NCBI GenBank assembly: GCA_964467705.1
Contig: CAYXUZ010000007.1
Coordinates: forward strand, 1-64,000
DNA length: 64,000 bases
From: CAADGU01 sp964467705
Lineage (GTDB): Bacteria; Chloroflexota; Anaerolineae; Promineifilales; Promineifilaceae
Direction of reading: 5' to 3'
Part shown: positions 24,315 through 33,670 of the stretch, one piece after another
Position numbering within the stretch: the stretch's first letter is position 1
Layout: each line of letters opens with the position of its first letter
Made by a program: the position numbers and the translations under genes
Notes under the pieces: model-generated
Told to the model about the DNA's origin: nothing
Databases searched by the model: none
What the model saw: the letters and a program-made list of their open reading frames with translations, nothing else

Positions 24315-27300
24315 ATGCTTGAGGAAGATCATCTGAGCGAATTCTTACCGTCTATTAATGATGACTCTTTGGAGGAAAATACTATTCATCTACCAAACCG
24401 TGACTCAGTATCGCATGATCGTACTGTCACAATTGCCTCTCCTTCATCGGGCCACATCATAATTACAGGTGATGATAATAAAGTTGTCATCAATCCTGGC
24501 AACCTTTCTGAAAGGAAAAGCCCATTTCAAGCAAGACCTTCCCAAGTTCATTATGTACATCGCCAGAGAATATCAACATCAATCAAATCAAGGCTATTGG
24601 AACCAGATAGCGGGTCGCCAGGATACCTGGAGACTACAGTTATCCATGGTTTTGGGGGTGTGGGAAAAACCAGTGTTATGAGAGCTTTAGCTCATGACCT
24701 GGAAGTCCGTAATAAATTTTCTGACGGAATTTTGTGGCATGAACTAGGCCAAGAACCAGATTTGCTTGCCTTATTACGAGGTTGGCTCTATGCACTAGGC
24801 GATATTCAGTACCAATCCACAACTGTTCAAGCAGCATCTATCCGTTTAAGTGAGTTGTTGTACGAGAAGAAAACCCTCTTGATACTGGATAATGCGTGGC
24901 AATATGAACATGTAGAACCATTTCAAATAGGAGGTAGTAAATGTCATCTTGTCATAACAACTCGATTTGAAAAAATTGCAGAGCGTATAGGTGCAACTGC
25001 GATATGTGTTGATCCTATGAATATGTCTGAGTCTCTTAAACTTATGGCACATTGGACTGGAGAGATAGCAAATAAGGACAAATCAACAGCTATAGAATTG
25101 GCAAAGAGATTCGGATATCTACCATTGGCGTTGGAATTGATAGGGCCATTAGTTAAAAAGGGAGGAGGTTGGTCTGAATTTGCAAGGTACTTGGAGGAAA
25201 AAAATGTAAGGCTGCCTGATGTCAGCAATCATCAATTCTCAGAGATTGAAGAAAAAGTTAAAATATCAATTGAACTAAGTGTAAATGAACTAACAAAAGA
25301 AGAACAAGATTGCTATTTACAATTAGTTGTGTTTCCAAAAGGTGTACCATTTTCTGCTAAAGCAGCCGCTAATTTGTGGAACGAGAATAAGGTCAAAACC
25401 TTAAGTCTCCTTGAGAATTTTGCAAGTTGGAATCTCTTGTCAAAACAGGAGATTAGCTCTAGTCCTCATTACTTCCTTCATGATCTTCTTTATAGTTATG
25501 CAATTGATAGATTAGGTAAAGAACAACTTATAGATTTGCATACTCGCCTATTAAAAAGCTATAAGGTTTCTATCGATAATAAGCCCTGGCATGAATTAAA
25601 AAAAGAGGATCACTATATTTATGACTTTCTCGTTTGGCACCTTGAACAGGCAGGGCAATTTGACGAAATTCACAACCTTCTTTGTGAACAGACAAGCGAA
25701 GGCTGGAATGGTTGGTACCAATCACGAGAGCAGCTAGGTCAAATTGGAGGATACTTAAACGATGTTTCACGTGCTTGGCAACTGGCAGAAGACTCATACG
25801 CAAAAACAAAAGACCCTGTTTTCATAGGCTATCAAATCCGTTATGCCTTAATTATTACATCACTCAATAGCCTTGCGAAGAAAATCCCTCCCAATTTGCT
25901 ACTCGCTTTAATTGAGTCGGGTTATTGGCCCGTAGGGCAAGGGATTGCTTATGCACGCCAAGTTCCAAATAGAGAGCAAAAATCAAGAGCTTTACTTAAC
26001 TTGGCTGTTAATTTAGGACAGTCTGGTAATTCTGAAAAAGCGGTTAGGTTGGTCAAAGAAATTGAAGTTGAAAAGTACCTTGCTGAAGCGATAGTAAAAA
26101 TTGTTCCGTACCTAAAAATAAACAGTAATCAAGTTGCAGAGTTAGTTTCAATAGTCAAAGATATTAAATTTGAAGAATATCAAAGCAAAGCAATAGTAGA
26201 GATCGCGCCGTTTTTGTCTGGTGATCTTTTGAGCAAAGTTTACAAATTGGCAGTTGTTATCAAAATCAAGAAATACCGACTTGAAGCTCTCACTGCTCTG
26301 GCTCCTTTGCTTGATGAAGCACTAGAGCAAGCCTTAGAGATATTAAATGAGATTGACGATAATCCACGAGACCAAATTAAAGTATTACTGAGTTTAGCTT
26401 CTTGCATAAAAGAAAAATCATCCCAGAAATTATTACTAAGTTATGCACTAGAGATCATCGATAAAGTTAATAGTGAGTTAGAACAAGCCTATATTATACG
26501 GCTTGCAGCTCCTGGATTTATTGAGTTTGATACCGACCTTTCACAACAGCTTGTTAACAGGGCTATAAAGCTTGTGGATATTCGAGTTCGGAACGATTTG
26601 CTTACTGATCTGGCTATGTATTTGCCAGAAGTTTTTTTACACCAGCTGATTGAGATTGATCACACTAGCAAATCTGTACAAAAAAAAACAAAGTTACAAG
26701 AGAGTTTGACATTCGACTACGAATACGAAAGGTGGCGTATTTTTGCCATTGCACGACTAGGAAATGGTCAAAAAGCTCTAAACTTAGCCCAAAAAATAAA
26801 AGAAAGAAATCAACGACTTCACACAAAAACTCTAATAGAATTAGCCCCATTTTTGCCCACTGAGCTTAAAGAAAAAGTCCAACTAGCAACGTTTGGTATA
26901 GTACGAAGCATCGATTCCAGGTATTTCCGGGCAACTACTTTGGCAGAGTTAGCCTCTCAAATGAGGACTTCCTATAAGAGGCGTGTTATGCAAGCTGCCT
27001 TTGAAACAGCTAAGGGAATTAATGACTATGACATTCAGTTAAAAGCGCTCTTTGAATTACTTTCACATTGTACTTCAGAATCAAACGATCTGTTAGATTT
27101 GGGCCAGGATATAGTTAAGCAGACTCGTTTAATTATCCAAGAAATAAAAGATGGGCAAATCAGAGGAGAGGCACTAGATGACATAGTTTCTTGGTTGATT
27201 AAATATGGGCATCATCAAGAAGCGTTATCAATCGTTCGTTCAATTAATGACTATGAGTATCAGAAGGATACATTACTATGTTACGCTGAACAACTATTGA

Positions 27301-28841
27301 ATTTCGGTAATCCCAAAGCGGCTTTGGCAGCTTTGGGCAAAATCAGTTGGAAGGACCTTGATAGAGAATTTGTTGTTGACTGGAAAACATTGATATTAGA
27401 GTGTGAGCTTTCAAATAAATTCACAATCTACATGAATCCAACTGAGGGCGATCAAGCGTCGAAAACACAACCAGTTACCTATGCAACATCGGATTCACTA
27501 ACTGACCTGGCATTCCGATTGGTCAAAATAGATCATCCGCGAGAGGCTTTGTTGGTCGCCTTAGCGATGGAAGACACTGAAAGAAAAATTCGTACTTTAG
27601 TAGATTTGCTCCAACTTATTCCAATTGAAGTAAGAAAGGATGCATTAGTAGTTATATGGCATCAAGTAAATACCTTAAAAGGTAAAGGAAGATTGTTTCC
27701 TAACTTACCAGAGACTTTAAGAAGAGAGGCACAATCTGCTGTTTGGGAAAAGACAAAAAAAATCGAAAACTCTCAGCTAAAAGCAAAGCAAATGGAGGAA
27801 ATCGCAGACTCATTGCCATTGTCTGAGCAGGAAAAAGCCTTTACTGAGGTATGGAATGTAATACGTACAATTGATCCTGGTTGGACTCGGGCGAATAAAT
27901 TAGTAGACATTGCGGCAAGGTTCCAACCTGGAAAACAGAAATCAATTCTTGCTGAGGCGATAAAGGTAGCCGATGGAATTGAGGATGATTGGGCAAGAGC
28001 AGAAACACTAGCACAAATAGCTATCCCTATAGCAAAACTAGGATATGCTAACCTAGCTGTTGAAGTGGCTACGAAAATAGTTGGTGAGTGGGCGCTATGG
28101 ACGCAAGTACAAGCCTTAATTGATTTAGTTCCACATTTGTCACATCCGGTGCGGGATAACGTATTATTAACGATCCTTATGAAAGTTGAGAAGGTAAGAG
28201 TAGAAGGACATATAGCTTCGACAATATCCCATTTGGCCTCTTACTTACATGGAGAGTCATTAGAGAAGGCATTAAAAATCGTTCTCGAACTCGATTTTGA
28301 GCGACATCAGTCGCGGGCTATTATTGAGCTAGCTCCATATTGCTCATCTCAGGAGCAATATAACGAGCTTCTGGCAGTAGTTTTTCAGATGAAGGATGAG
28401 TATCATAAAGCTGCTACTTTAAGCTCATTATGTCGATTTGTATCCAAAACATCACAAACTACTATTCTGAGTGTAGTTAAAGATATGACCATGGTTTCTA
28501 ATCAAGAAATTGTGTTAGCATCGATATGTGAGTACTTATATGAAGAAAATATTGCAGAAGCACTAAAGATTATCCAAAAGATTACAGATGAGGAAAATAG
28601 ATTTCCGGCCTTGAGTGCAATGGCTAACAGACTGAACAAATTTTCACGAGAACAGTTAAGTCATTTGTGGGTACAGCAGGAACCTTTCACTGAAATACTG
28701 CATGTTTTGGCTAGTCGTACTCGACATCACTTCTTAAAAGACTTAGTTGCCCTTACGCCTGTTCTTAAGACTCTTGGTGGTGAAGTAATTTTTATTGAGG
28801 TAACACGGACTATACAAAATATGGGTCGTTGGTGGCCTTAG
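24315..28841 (+). CDS. NB-ARC STAND ATPase with N-terminal amyloid-type motif and long alpha-solenoid (NLR-like)
   Basis: A 1508-residue protein. Residues ~33-58 form a beta-prone motif (RTVTIAS...HIIITGDDNKVV) matching the end of the preceding protein. The NB-ARC core follows: P-loop GFGGVGKTS (112-120), Walker B TLLILD (~187-192), VITTRF (~213-218), LPLALELIG (~269-277), a winged-helix region (LQLVVFPKGVPF) and an MHD-like FLHDLL (~388-392). The remaining ~1000 residues are tandem ~35-residue helical hairpins (A-x-x-I-x-x-I-x-D...RAxALxxLAxxL), a likely sensor solenoid, ending in a RWWP tail seen in similar NLR-like proteins. GGAG 7 nt before the ATG at 24315 favours this start over 24291. 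GC is low and there is no ACGGCCGT. Probably an immune or cell-death switch. Confidence 0.85.
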   Translation: MLEEDHLSEFLPSINDDSLEENTIHLPNRDSVSHDRTVTIASPSSGHIIITGDDNKVVINPGNLSERKSPFQARPSQVHYVHRQRISTSIKSRLLEPDSGSPGYLETTVIHGFGGVGKTSVMRALAHDLEVRNKFSDGILWHELGQEPDLLALLRGWLYALGDIQYQSTTVQAASIRLSELLYEKKTLLILDNAWQYEHVEPFQIGGSKCHLVITTRFEKIAERIGATAICVDPMNMSESLKLMAHWTGEIANKDKSTAIELAKRFGYLPLALELIGPLVKKGGGWSEFARYLEEKNVRLPDVSNHQFSEIEEKVKISIELSVNELTKEEQDCYLQLVVFPKGVPFSAKAAANLWNENKVKTLSLLENFASWNLLSKQEISSSPHYFLHDLLYSYAIDRLGKEQLIDLHTRLLKSYKVSIDNKPWHELKKEDHYIYDFLVWHLEQAGQFDEIHNLLCEQTSEGWNGWYQSREQLGQIGGYLNDVSRAWQLAEDSYAKTKDPVFIGYQIRYALIITSLNSLAKKIPPNLLLALIESGYWPVGQGIAYARQVPNREQKSRALLNLAVNLGQSGNSEKAVRLVKEIEVEKYLAEAIVKIVPYLKINSNQVAELVSIVKDIKFEEYQSKAIVEIAPFLSGDLLSKVYKLAVVIKIKKYRLEALTALAPLLDEALEQALEILNEIDDNPRDQIKVLLSLASCIKEKSSQKLLLSYALEIIDKVNSELEQAYIIRLAAPGFIEFDTDLSQQLVNRAIKLVDIRVRNDLLTDLAMYLPEVFLHQLIEIDHTSKSVQKKTKLQESLTFDYEYERWRIFAIARLGNGQKALNLAQKIKERNQRLHTKTLIELAPFLPTELKEKVQLATFGIVRSIDSRYFRATTLAELASQMRTSYKRRVMQAAFETAKGINDYDIQLKALFELLSHCTSESNDLLDLGQDIVKQTRLIIQEIKDGQIRGEALDDIVSWLIKYGHHQEALSIVRSINDYEYQKDTLLCYAEQLLNFGNPKAALAALGKISWKDLDREFVVDWKTLILECELSNKFTIYMNPTEGDQASKTQPVTYATSDSLTDLAFRLVKIDHPREALLVALAMEDTERKIRTLVDLLQLIPIEVRKDALVVIWHQVNTLKGKGRLFPNLPETLRREAQSAVWEKTKKIENSQLKAKQMEEIADSLPLSEQEKAFTEVWNVIRTIDPGWTRANKLVDIAARFQPGKQKSILAEAIKVADGIEDDWARAETLAQIAIPIAKLGYANLAVEVATKIVGEWALWTQVQALIDLVPHLSHPVRDNVLLTILMKVEKVRVEGHIASTISHLASYLHGESLEKALKIVLELDFERHQSRAIIELAPYCSSQEQYNELLAVVFQMKDEYHKAATLSSLCRFVSKTSQTTILSVVKDMTMVSNQEIVLASICEYLYEENIAEALKIIQKITDEENRFPALSAMANRLNKFSREQLSHLWVQQEPFTEILHVLASRTRHHFLKDLVALTPVLKTLGGEVIFIEVTRTIQNMGRWWP

Positions 28842-28929
28842 CATTGCATAAGATTTTCCGAGTTTACGCCAATTGCACCTTTGGTAAGAAGTCGGAACAG
28901 ATTTGCGCAACGCATAGCTATACTTAGGA

Positions 28930-29772
28930 TTAGCTTTTCAATTTACCCTCTTCTTGCTTCCATAATGCGGCTAGTTTGCAATACTTGACCCGCTCGTAAT
29001 GTGCCATATATAGGCTGAGGCGCAGACCGTGTAAGCCATCCCGGTAGCCGTGCAGCGTCACATAACGCCAATAAAATTGGCGGAGCGGCTGCAAAATGTA
29101 GTTGTGTGGTTTGGGGCGGATGCCATCAGCTTTGAGGATGGAAGCATCATAGCTGGTATACGCCTGCTGTTTGGCCTGGAAGTGGGCCAGGTCGCGGTAG
29201 TTGTGGTGGATGAGCGAGTTTTGCAGATAGCCGATCTCCCCCTCCACAACGGCAATTTCATGCACGGGGCGCTCGTAATGGACACGGCCGTGACGAAACA
29301 ACCGCAACTGATAATCAGGATACCAGCCCGCCCCCCGCGTCAGTTTGCCAAAAATGTAATTGCGTCGGGGCACATACCAGCCACACTCGGTACGAGTGTC
29401 CATCACCTGCCGAATTTCGGCGGCCAATTCCGGCGTCCCCCGTTCATCCGCGTCCACAAAAAAGAGCCAGTCCGTGCTGATGATTGCCAGCGCCGCATTG
29501 CGCTGTTGGGCATAATTTTCAAACTTTGATTGGTGGATTTCGGCCCCCGCTGCCTGCGCCAGAGTCACCGTCTCATCCTGGCTGAACGAGTCAAACACCA
29601 CCACCCGATCTGCCCAAGTGAGGCTTTCAATGCACGGCTGAATATGGGGTTCTTCGTTGAAGGTGAGGATGACGGCCGTTAATTGAGGAGATTGAAGAGC
29701 ATGTCCTGCGCGTGTCGAAGGGGTAGAGATTGGGAGATTAGGAGACTGAGAGATTGAAGTTTCACCTGACAC
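28930..29772 (-). CDS. GT2 glycosyltransferase (KdtX/WaaE-like, LPS-type)
   Basis: A 280-residue inverting GT-A enzyme. The fold starts at LTAVILTFNEEPHIQPCIESL, with the nucleotide-sugar/metal motif FVDADERG and the acceptor-side RGAGWYPDYQLRLFRHG and RPVHEIAVVEG typical of the WaaE group. The first ~30 residues (MSGETSISQSPNLPISTPS...) come from an iterated repeat and are probably not functional; the GTG start at 29772 is the only one available in frame. It follows the other GT2 gene by 40 bp on the same strand. A diverged 3' fragment of a paralogue lies across the island at 23229. Role: surface polysaccharide synthesis (inference). Confidence 0.88.
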   Translation of the reverse strand: MSGETSISQSPNLPISTPSTRAGHALQSPQLTAVILTFNEEPHIQPCIESLTWADRVVVFDSFSQDETVTLAQAAGAEIHQSKFENYAQQRNAALAIISTDWLFFVDADERGTPELAAEIRQVMDTRTECGWYVPRRNYIFGKLTRGAGWYPDYQLRLFRHGRVHYERPVHEIAVVEGEIGYLQNSLIHHNYRDLAHFQAKQQAYTSYDASILKADGIRPKPHNYILQPLRQFYWRYVTLHGYRDGLHGLRLSLYMAHYERVKYCKLAALWKQEEGKLKS

Positions 29773-29812
29773 CTAAACACCTGATCACCTAAACACTCAA
29801 ACACCAAAACAC
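29725..29812. repeat. Iterated repeats between the two GT2 genes
   Basis: GAGATTGGGAGATTAGGAGACTG units are followed by ACCTGACACCTAAACACC units. The array fills the whole space between the genes and codes for the first ~25 residues of the downstream glycosyltransferase. Confidence 0.65.
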
Positions 29813-30774
29813 TATTTCCCGCCCGCCACTTGCAGCCCCGCCGCTTGCCCTTCCACCGGTTTAAGGCCGTTTTGCCAGATGCAGACGATCTCTTCGTAGG
29901 CGCATTTGAGTTCAGGGTCGGTGGTGTGGGCAGCTTTGCGGCGCATCCCGCGAATGACCAGTTGGCGGGCGATGGCCAGTTTGACACGGCCGTGATGCTG
30001 TTCATACAACTGCGCCCGGCTGCGCCACAGATTCACCAGCGAACGCGCCGGCACCTGCCGCGTACTTTCGCCGCTATAATGCACAATCTCGGCGGTGGGC
30101 ACAGCATAAATTTTCCAGCCGGCCGACTGCACCCGCCAGCTCCAATCTATCTCTTCGCAGTACATATGGTAGGATTCGTCGAATCCTTTGGTGGCGTCCG
30201 CTACTTCGGCACGCACCAACATGGTCGCGCCCAATGGGTGATCAATGGCAAACGGTTTGCCATTGTGTTGAAAGCGAGAACGGCGGTAACGGCCGTTCAG
30301 GCGTGTTTCATACAAACGAGACGGCAATGGATACAGGTCGAACAACAACTGTCGCAAGCCGGGGAAGGTAAAGGCGCTGTGCTGGAAACGGCCGTCGCCA
30401 TATACCAATCGCGCCCCCGCCATGCCCCCATCCGGCCGTTCATCCAGGCAGCGCACCAACTCTTTTAACGCGCCTGGATTTAACACTGTGTCAGGATTTA
30501 GCAGGAAGTAATAACGGGGTTGGCTGGCCGCCGATGCCCGCATCCCCTGGTTATTGGCCGCGCCAAAACCGGGATTATGCTCATTTGCCAGCAAATGAAT
30601 TTGGGGAAAGAGATCACCTAAGAGGGCCACCGTGCCATCGGTCGAGGCGTTGTCTACCACCCATACCTCACCTGATAGGCCAGACCGCTTAAACTCGGCG
30701 AAGACGGAACGTAAACATTTGATCAAATAATCGCGCACGTTCCAACTGACGATTATGACGGCTACATCCACCAT
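29812..30774 (-). CDS. GT2 glycosyltransferase (rhamnosyltransferase-like)
   Basis: A 320-residue GT-A enzyme with VDVAVIIVSWNVRDYLIKCLRSV, VVDNASTDGT, NPGFGAANNQGM, the DxD-type LLNPDTVLNPGAL, and GFDESYHMYCEEIDWSWRVQSAGW. The last pattern is typical of rhamnosyl or related surface-glycan transferases. The ATG at 30774 gives the normal family start. It is the first gene of a two-gene glycosyltransferase unit. Confidence 0.92.
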   Translation of the reverse strand: MVDVAVIIVSWNVRDYLIKCLRSVFAEFKRSGLSGEVWVVDNASTDGTVALLGDLFPQIHLLANEHNPGFGAANNQGMRASAASQPRYYFLLNPDTVLNPGALKELVRCLDERPDGGMAGARLVYGDGRFQHSAFTFPGLRQLLFDLYPLPSRLYETRLNGRYRRSRFQHNGKPFAIDHPLGATMLVRAEVADATKGFDESYHMYCEEIDWSWRVQSAGWKIYAVPTAEIVHYSGESTRQVPARSLVNLWRSRAQLYEQHHGRVKLAIARQLVIRGMRRKAAHTTDPELKCAYEEIVCIWQNGLKPVEGQAAGLQVAGGK

Positions 30775-31172
30775 ATGTTGTGCTAAATTCCTACACCCGG
30801 TTCAGACATACCGGTCACCGCTCATGCTGGCGGAGACCAAAAAATAGTTTAGCCTGTCCCTATGCTACCGCCAAAGAAAAACAGGCTGGCTTAAGGCAAG
30901 GCTCATATCCTCCTTACGTGCTTCACATCTGGCGTGATGCGTGAACCGTGATGCGTGACCAAAGCCCTCTCACGCATTACGGGTTTGAATGAGAAACCCC
31001 CTCATTTTCCCCGCCAAATTCTTCCGCAAACTGTTCCTGACAGCTTTTGGCAGAAAAGCAAAGTTATAGTCCGGGTTATTGAGATTGGGCACACCAACCC
31101 AATCTCTCATTTTGTAACGCGAGATTGGTTCAATCTCCAAAGATTGAACCAATCTGGATAAGGAAATGACTG
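30775..31172. other. 400-bp divergent intergenic region with hairpins
   Basis: This is the divergent space between the GT2 unit and the mevalonate operon. It holds a TGATGCG-type array (30934-30980) and two strong hairpins (31081-31106, 31122-31155) just before the HMG-CoA reductase start. No open frame shows protein-like composition and no consensus promoter was found. Confidence 0.5.
31122..31155. promoter_or_regulatory. Perfect 15-bp-stem hairpin in the mvaA leader
   Basis: AGATTGGTTCAATCT-CCAA-AGATTGAACCAATCT is a perfect stem with a tetraloop ending 17 nt before the start codon. A second, weaker hairpin precedes it (31081-31106), and a related stem occurs at 44060-44093. It may protect the operon mRNA or act as an attenuator, or it may be a repeat hairpin only. 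Confidence 0.5.
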
Positions 31173-32464
31173 GTGATTGACAAATCTTCACGACTACCTG
31201 GCTTTTATAAATTGTCGTTAGAGGAACGGATTGAAATGGTGGCTGAATGGGCTGACCTGACGGCCGAAGACAAAGCAGTACTGCACGGCCGTGGCCTGCC
31301 CCCCACCCAGGCCGACAAAATGATCGAAAACGCGCTGGGCACCTTTGCCCTGCCATTAGGCGTGGCGGCTAATTTCCTGATCAACGGCCGTGACTACCTT
31401 ATTCCCATGGCCGTGGAAGAACCGAGCGTGTTGGCCGCCGTCAGCCATGCCGCCAAGCTCATCCGCGAAGGCGGCGGCTTCCACACCGAATCCTCTGACC
31501 CGATCATGATCGGCCAGATTCAACTACTGGACATCCCCGATATGAACGTGGCCATGTCCGCCGTTTCCGCCCACAAACACCGGATCATGGAAGCGGCCAA
31601 CGAAAGCAGCCAGAGCATTGTCAAACGGGGCGGCGGGGCGCGGGACATTGAGATACGGCCGTTCTGGGATACCCCCGTCGGCCCCATGCTCATCATTCAC
31701 CTGCTCTATGATTGCCGCGATGCCATGGGGGCCAATGCCATCAACACGGCCGTAGAAGCCATCGCCCCCCTCGTCACCGAACTGACCGGTGGGCGGTCTA
31801 ATCTGCGCATTCTCTCCAACCTCACCGACCGGCGCACCGCTACCGCCCGCTGCACCATCCCCGCCGACGCGCTGGCCCAGCGCACGACGTATTCCGGCTA
31901 CGAAGTGGCCCAACTGATCGCCGAGGCTAACGCCTTTGCCGTCGTAGANNNNNNNNNNACAAGGGCATAATGAACGGCATTGACGCGGTGTGCATTGCCA
32001 CCGGCAACGATTGGCGAGCGGTGGAGGCAGGGGCACATGCCTATGCGGCGCGGCACGGCCGTTACCAATCCCTCACCGACTGGCACGTCACCGACGGCGG
32101 CGACCTCTACGGCGAAATCACCTTGCCCCTCTCCGTCGGCGTCGTGGGTGGGGCCACCAAAGTACACCCCACTGCTCAGGTCGCCTTGAAGATTCTGAAC
32201 GTGCAATCCGCGGCTGAACTGGCGGAAGTGATGGCCTGTGTGGGGCTGGCGCAAAATCTGGCCGCGATCAAAGCCCTGGCAACGGTGGGCATTCAGGAAG
32301 GGCATATGCGTATGCACGCCCGCCAGGTGGCGTTGGCCGCCGGTGCGCTGGATGGGCAGGTGCAGGCCATCGCTGACCAGTTAGTAAAAGAACAAAACAT
32401 CCGCGTGGAACGCGCGAAAGAACTACTTTTGAGTAAGCAGTATGCAGTTGGCAGTAAGCGGTGA
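31173..32464 (+). CDS. mvaA: HMG-CoA reductase, class II (interrupted by an assembly gap)
   Basis: Reduces HMG-CoA to mevalonate. It closely follows the bacterial class II pattern: SRLPGFYKLSLEERI, MIENALGTFALPLGVAANF, the catalytic Glu in VEEPS, DAMGANAINT, RILSNLTDRR, the catalytic Lys in NKGIMNGID, the Asp in GID, and the catalytic His in QEGHMRMHAR. Ten Ns at 31949-31958 fall in the invariant DPYRAATHNKG stretch and break the frame; restoring that motif needs 23 nt. The start is the GTG at 31173 with AAGGA 8 nt upstream. The last ~10 residues are encoded by a repeat. It is the first gene of a mevalonate operon. Confidence 0.93.
31949..31958. other. Assembly gap of ten Ns
   Basis: The gap lies in mvaA. 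Frame and motif conservation predict about 23 missing bases here, not 10. Confidence 0.95.
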
Positions 32465-32507
32465 TTCCGACAGCATATTGCTGACTGCTCACTACTAACT
32501 GTTCACT
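32432..32507. repeat. AGTAAGCAGTATGCAGT-type inverted repeat
   Basis: Iterated GCAGTTGGCAGTAAGC units are mirrored by GCATATTGCTGACTGCTCAC units. The array runs through the mvaA stop codon and up to the mvaS ribosome-binding site. Confidence 0.6.
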
Positions 32508-32522
32508 AAACAAAGAGGAAAA

Positions 32523-33590
32523 ATGACAGACTCTAGCAAACTTATGAAACCAGACCGGCCAGTGGGCATTGTCGGTTACGGGGCCTATGTGCCCCGATAC
32601 CGCATCCCGGCTAAAGAGATTTCGCAGATGTGGACGAATGGGGTGGGTGGTGTGCCCATCCAGGAGAAGGCGGTCAACGGCCTGGACGAAGATGTTGCTA
32701 CCATGTCCGTGGAAGCGGCGCGGAATGCGCTGCTGCGTGGGCAGGTTGATCCGCAGGATATTCGCGCCGTCTGGGTAGGCAGCGAAAGCCACCCCTATGC
32801 CGTTAAGCCCACCAGTACGATTGTCGCCGAAGCGATTGGCTCGGTGCCCAATACACTGGCAGCCGACTGGGAGTTTGCCTGTAAAGCGGGCACAGAAGCG
32901 ATGCAGGCCGGGATAGGTTTTGTGGGGTCGGGCATGGCCCGCTATGCGCTGACCATAGGTATGGACACGGCGCAGGGGCGGCCCGGTGATGCACTGGAAT
33001 ACACGGCGGCGGCCGGTGGCGCGGCCATTCTGCTTGGCCCGGCTGACGAGGCGGTGGCTATTATCAATGCGTCGTACTCCTTCGTGACGGATACGCCGGA
33101 CTTCTGGCGGCGGGCGCACGCGGAGTACCCATCACACGGCGACCGTTTTACCGGCGAACCCGCCTATTTCAAGCACATTATGGGCGCGGCCGAGGCGTTG
33201 ATGAACGAGATGGGCACGACGGCGGCCGATTATGAGTGGGCGGTCTTCCATCAGCCAAACGCCAAGTTCCCGGAACGGGCGGCCAAACAACTGGGCTTTT
33301 CGATGGAGCAAATTAAGCCCGGCCTGCTCAGCCCGCGCATTGGCAATACCTACTCCGGCTCGTCTATGATTGGCCTGACGGCGATTCTGGATGTGGCCGA
33401 GCCGGGCGACCGGATTTTGATGGTCAGCTACGGTTCTGGTTCTGGTTCGGATGCTTTTGATATGACGGTGACGGATAAGTTGCCGGAAGTGCGGGCCAAT
33501 GCGCCCACGACGGAAGCGTATATTGCCCGGCGTAAAGAGATCAATTACGCCACGTATACGCGGTATCGGGATAAGTTGAAGATGTCATAG
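32523..33590 (+). CDS. mvaS: Hydroxymethylglutaryl-CoA synthase (archaeal type)
   Basis: A 355-residue thiolase-fold enzyme condensing acetyl-CoA with acetoacetyl-CoA. Seen are the catalytic Cys in DWEFACKAGTEAMQ, the VGSESHPYAVKPT segment, the His in FHQPNAKFPERAAKQLG and GNTYSGSSMIGLTAILD. It resembles the archaeal HMG-CoA synthases that act in a complex with a thiolase and a DUF35 protein, both encoded downstream. AGAGGAAAA precedes the ATG. Confidence 0.93.
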   Translation: MTDSSKLMKPDRPVGIVGYGAYVPRYRIPAKEISQMWTNGVGGVPIQEKAVNGLDEDVATMSVEAARNALLRGQVDPQDIRAVWVGSESHPYAVKPTSTIVAEAIGSVPNTLAADWEFACKAGTEAMQAGIGFVGSGMARYALTIGMDTAQGRPGDALEYTAAAGGAAILLGPADEAVAIINASYSFVTDTPDFWRRAHAEYPSHGDRFTGEPAYFKHIMGAAEALMNEMGTTAADYEWAVFHQPNAKFPERAAKQLGFSMEQIKPGLLSPRIGNTYSGSSMIGLTAILDVAEPGDRILMVSYGSGSGSDAFDMTVTDKLPEVRANAPTTEAYIARRKEINYATYTRYRDKLKMS

Positions 33591-33593
33591 GAG

Positions 33594-33650
33594 GTGATGC
33601 GTGATACGTGATGCGTGAGAAGTGTTCACGTATCACGCATCACGTTTCAC
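33594..33650. repeat. TGATGCG-type inverted repeat between mvaS and the thiolase gene
   Basis: GTGATGCGTGATACGTGATGCGTGA is mirrored by TCACGTATCACGCATCACG. It is of the same family as the glgA-malQ spacer. Confidence 0.7.
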
Positions 33651-33670
33651 GTGAGTAGGAATTTAGCACA

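Noticed and set aside
24128..24316. Minus-strand open frame of 62 codons in the spacer of the island
   Set aside because: No ribosome-binding site and no recognisable similarity; the stretch is the spacer between the two NLR-module genes. A possible recombination-site origin could not be supported.
23229..29100. Direct repeats flanking the island as insertion target duplications
   Set aside because: The two glycosyltransferase fragments are only ~75% identical over ~70 bp, too diverged for a target-site duplication. They are paralogues.
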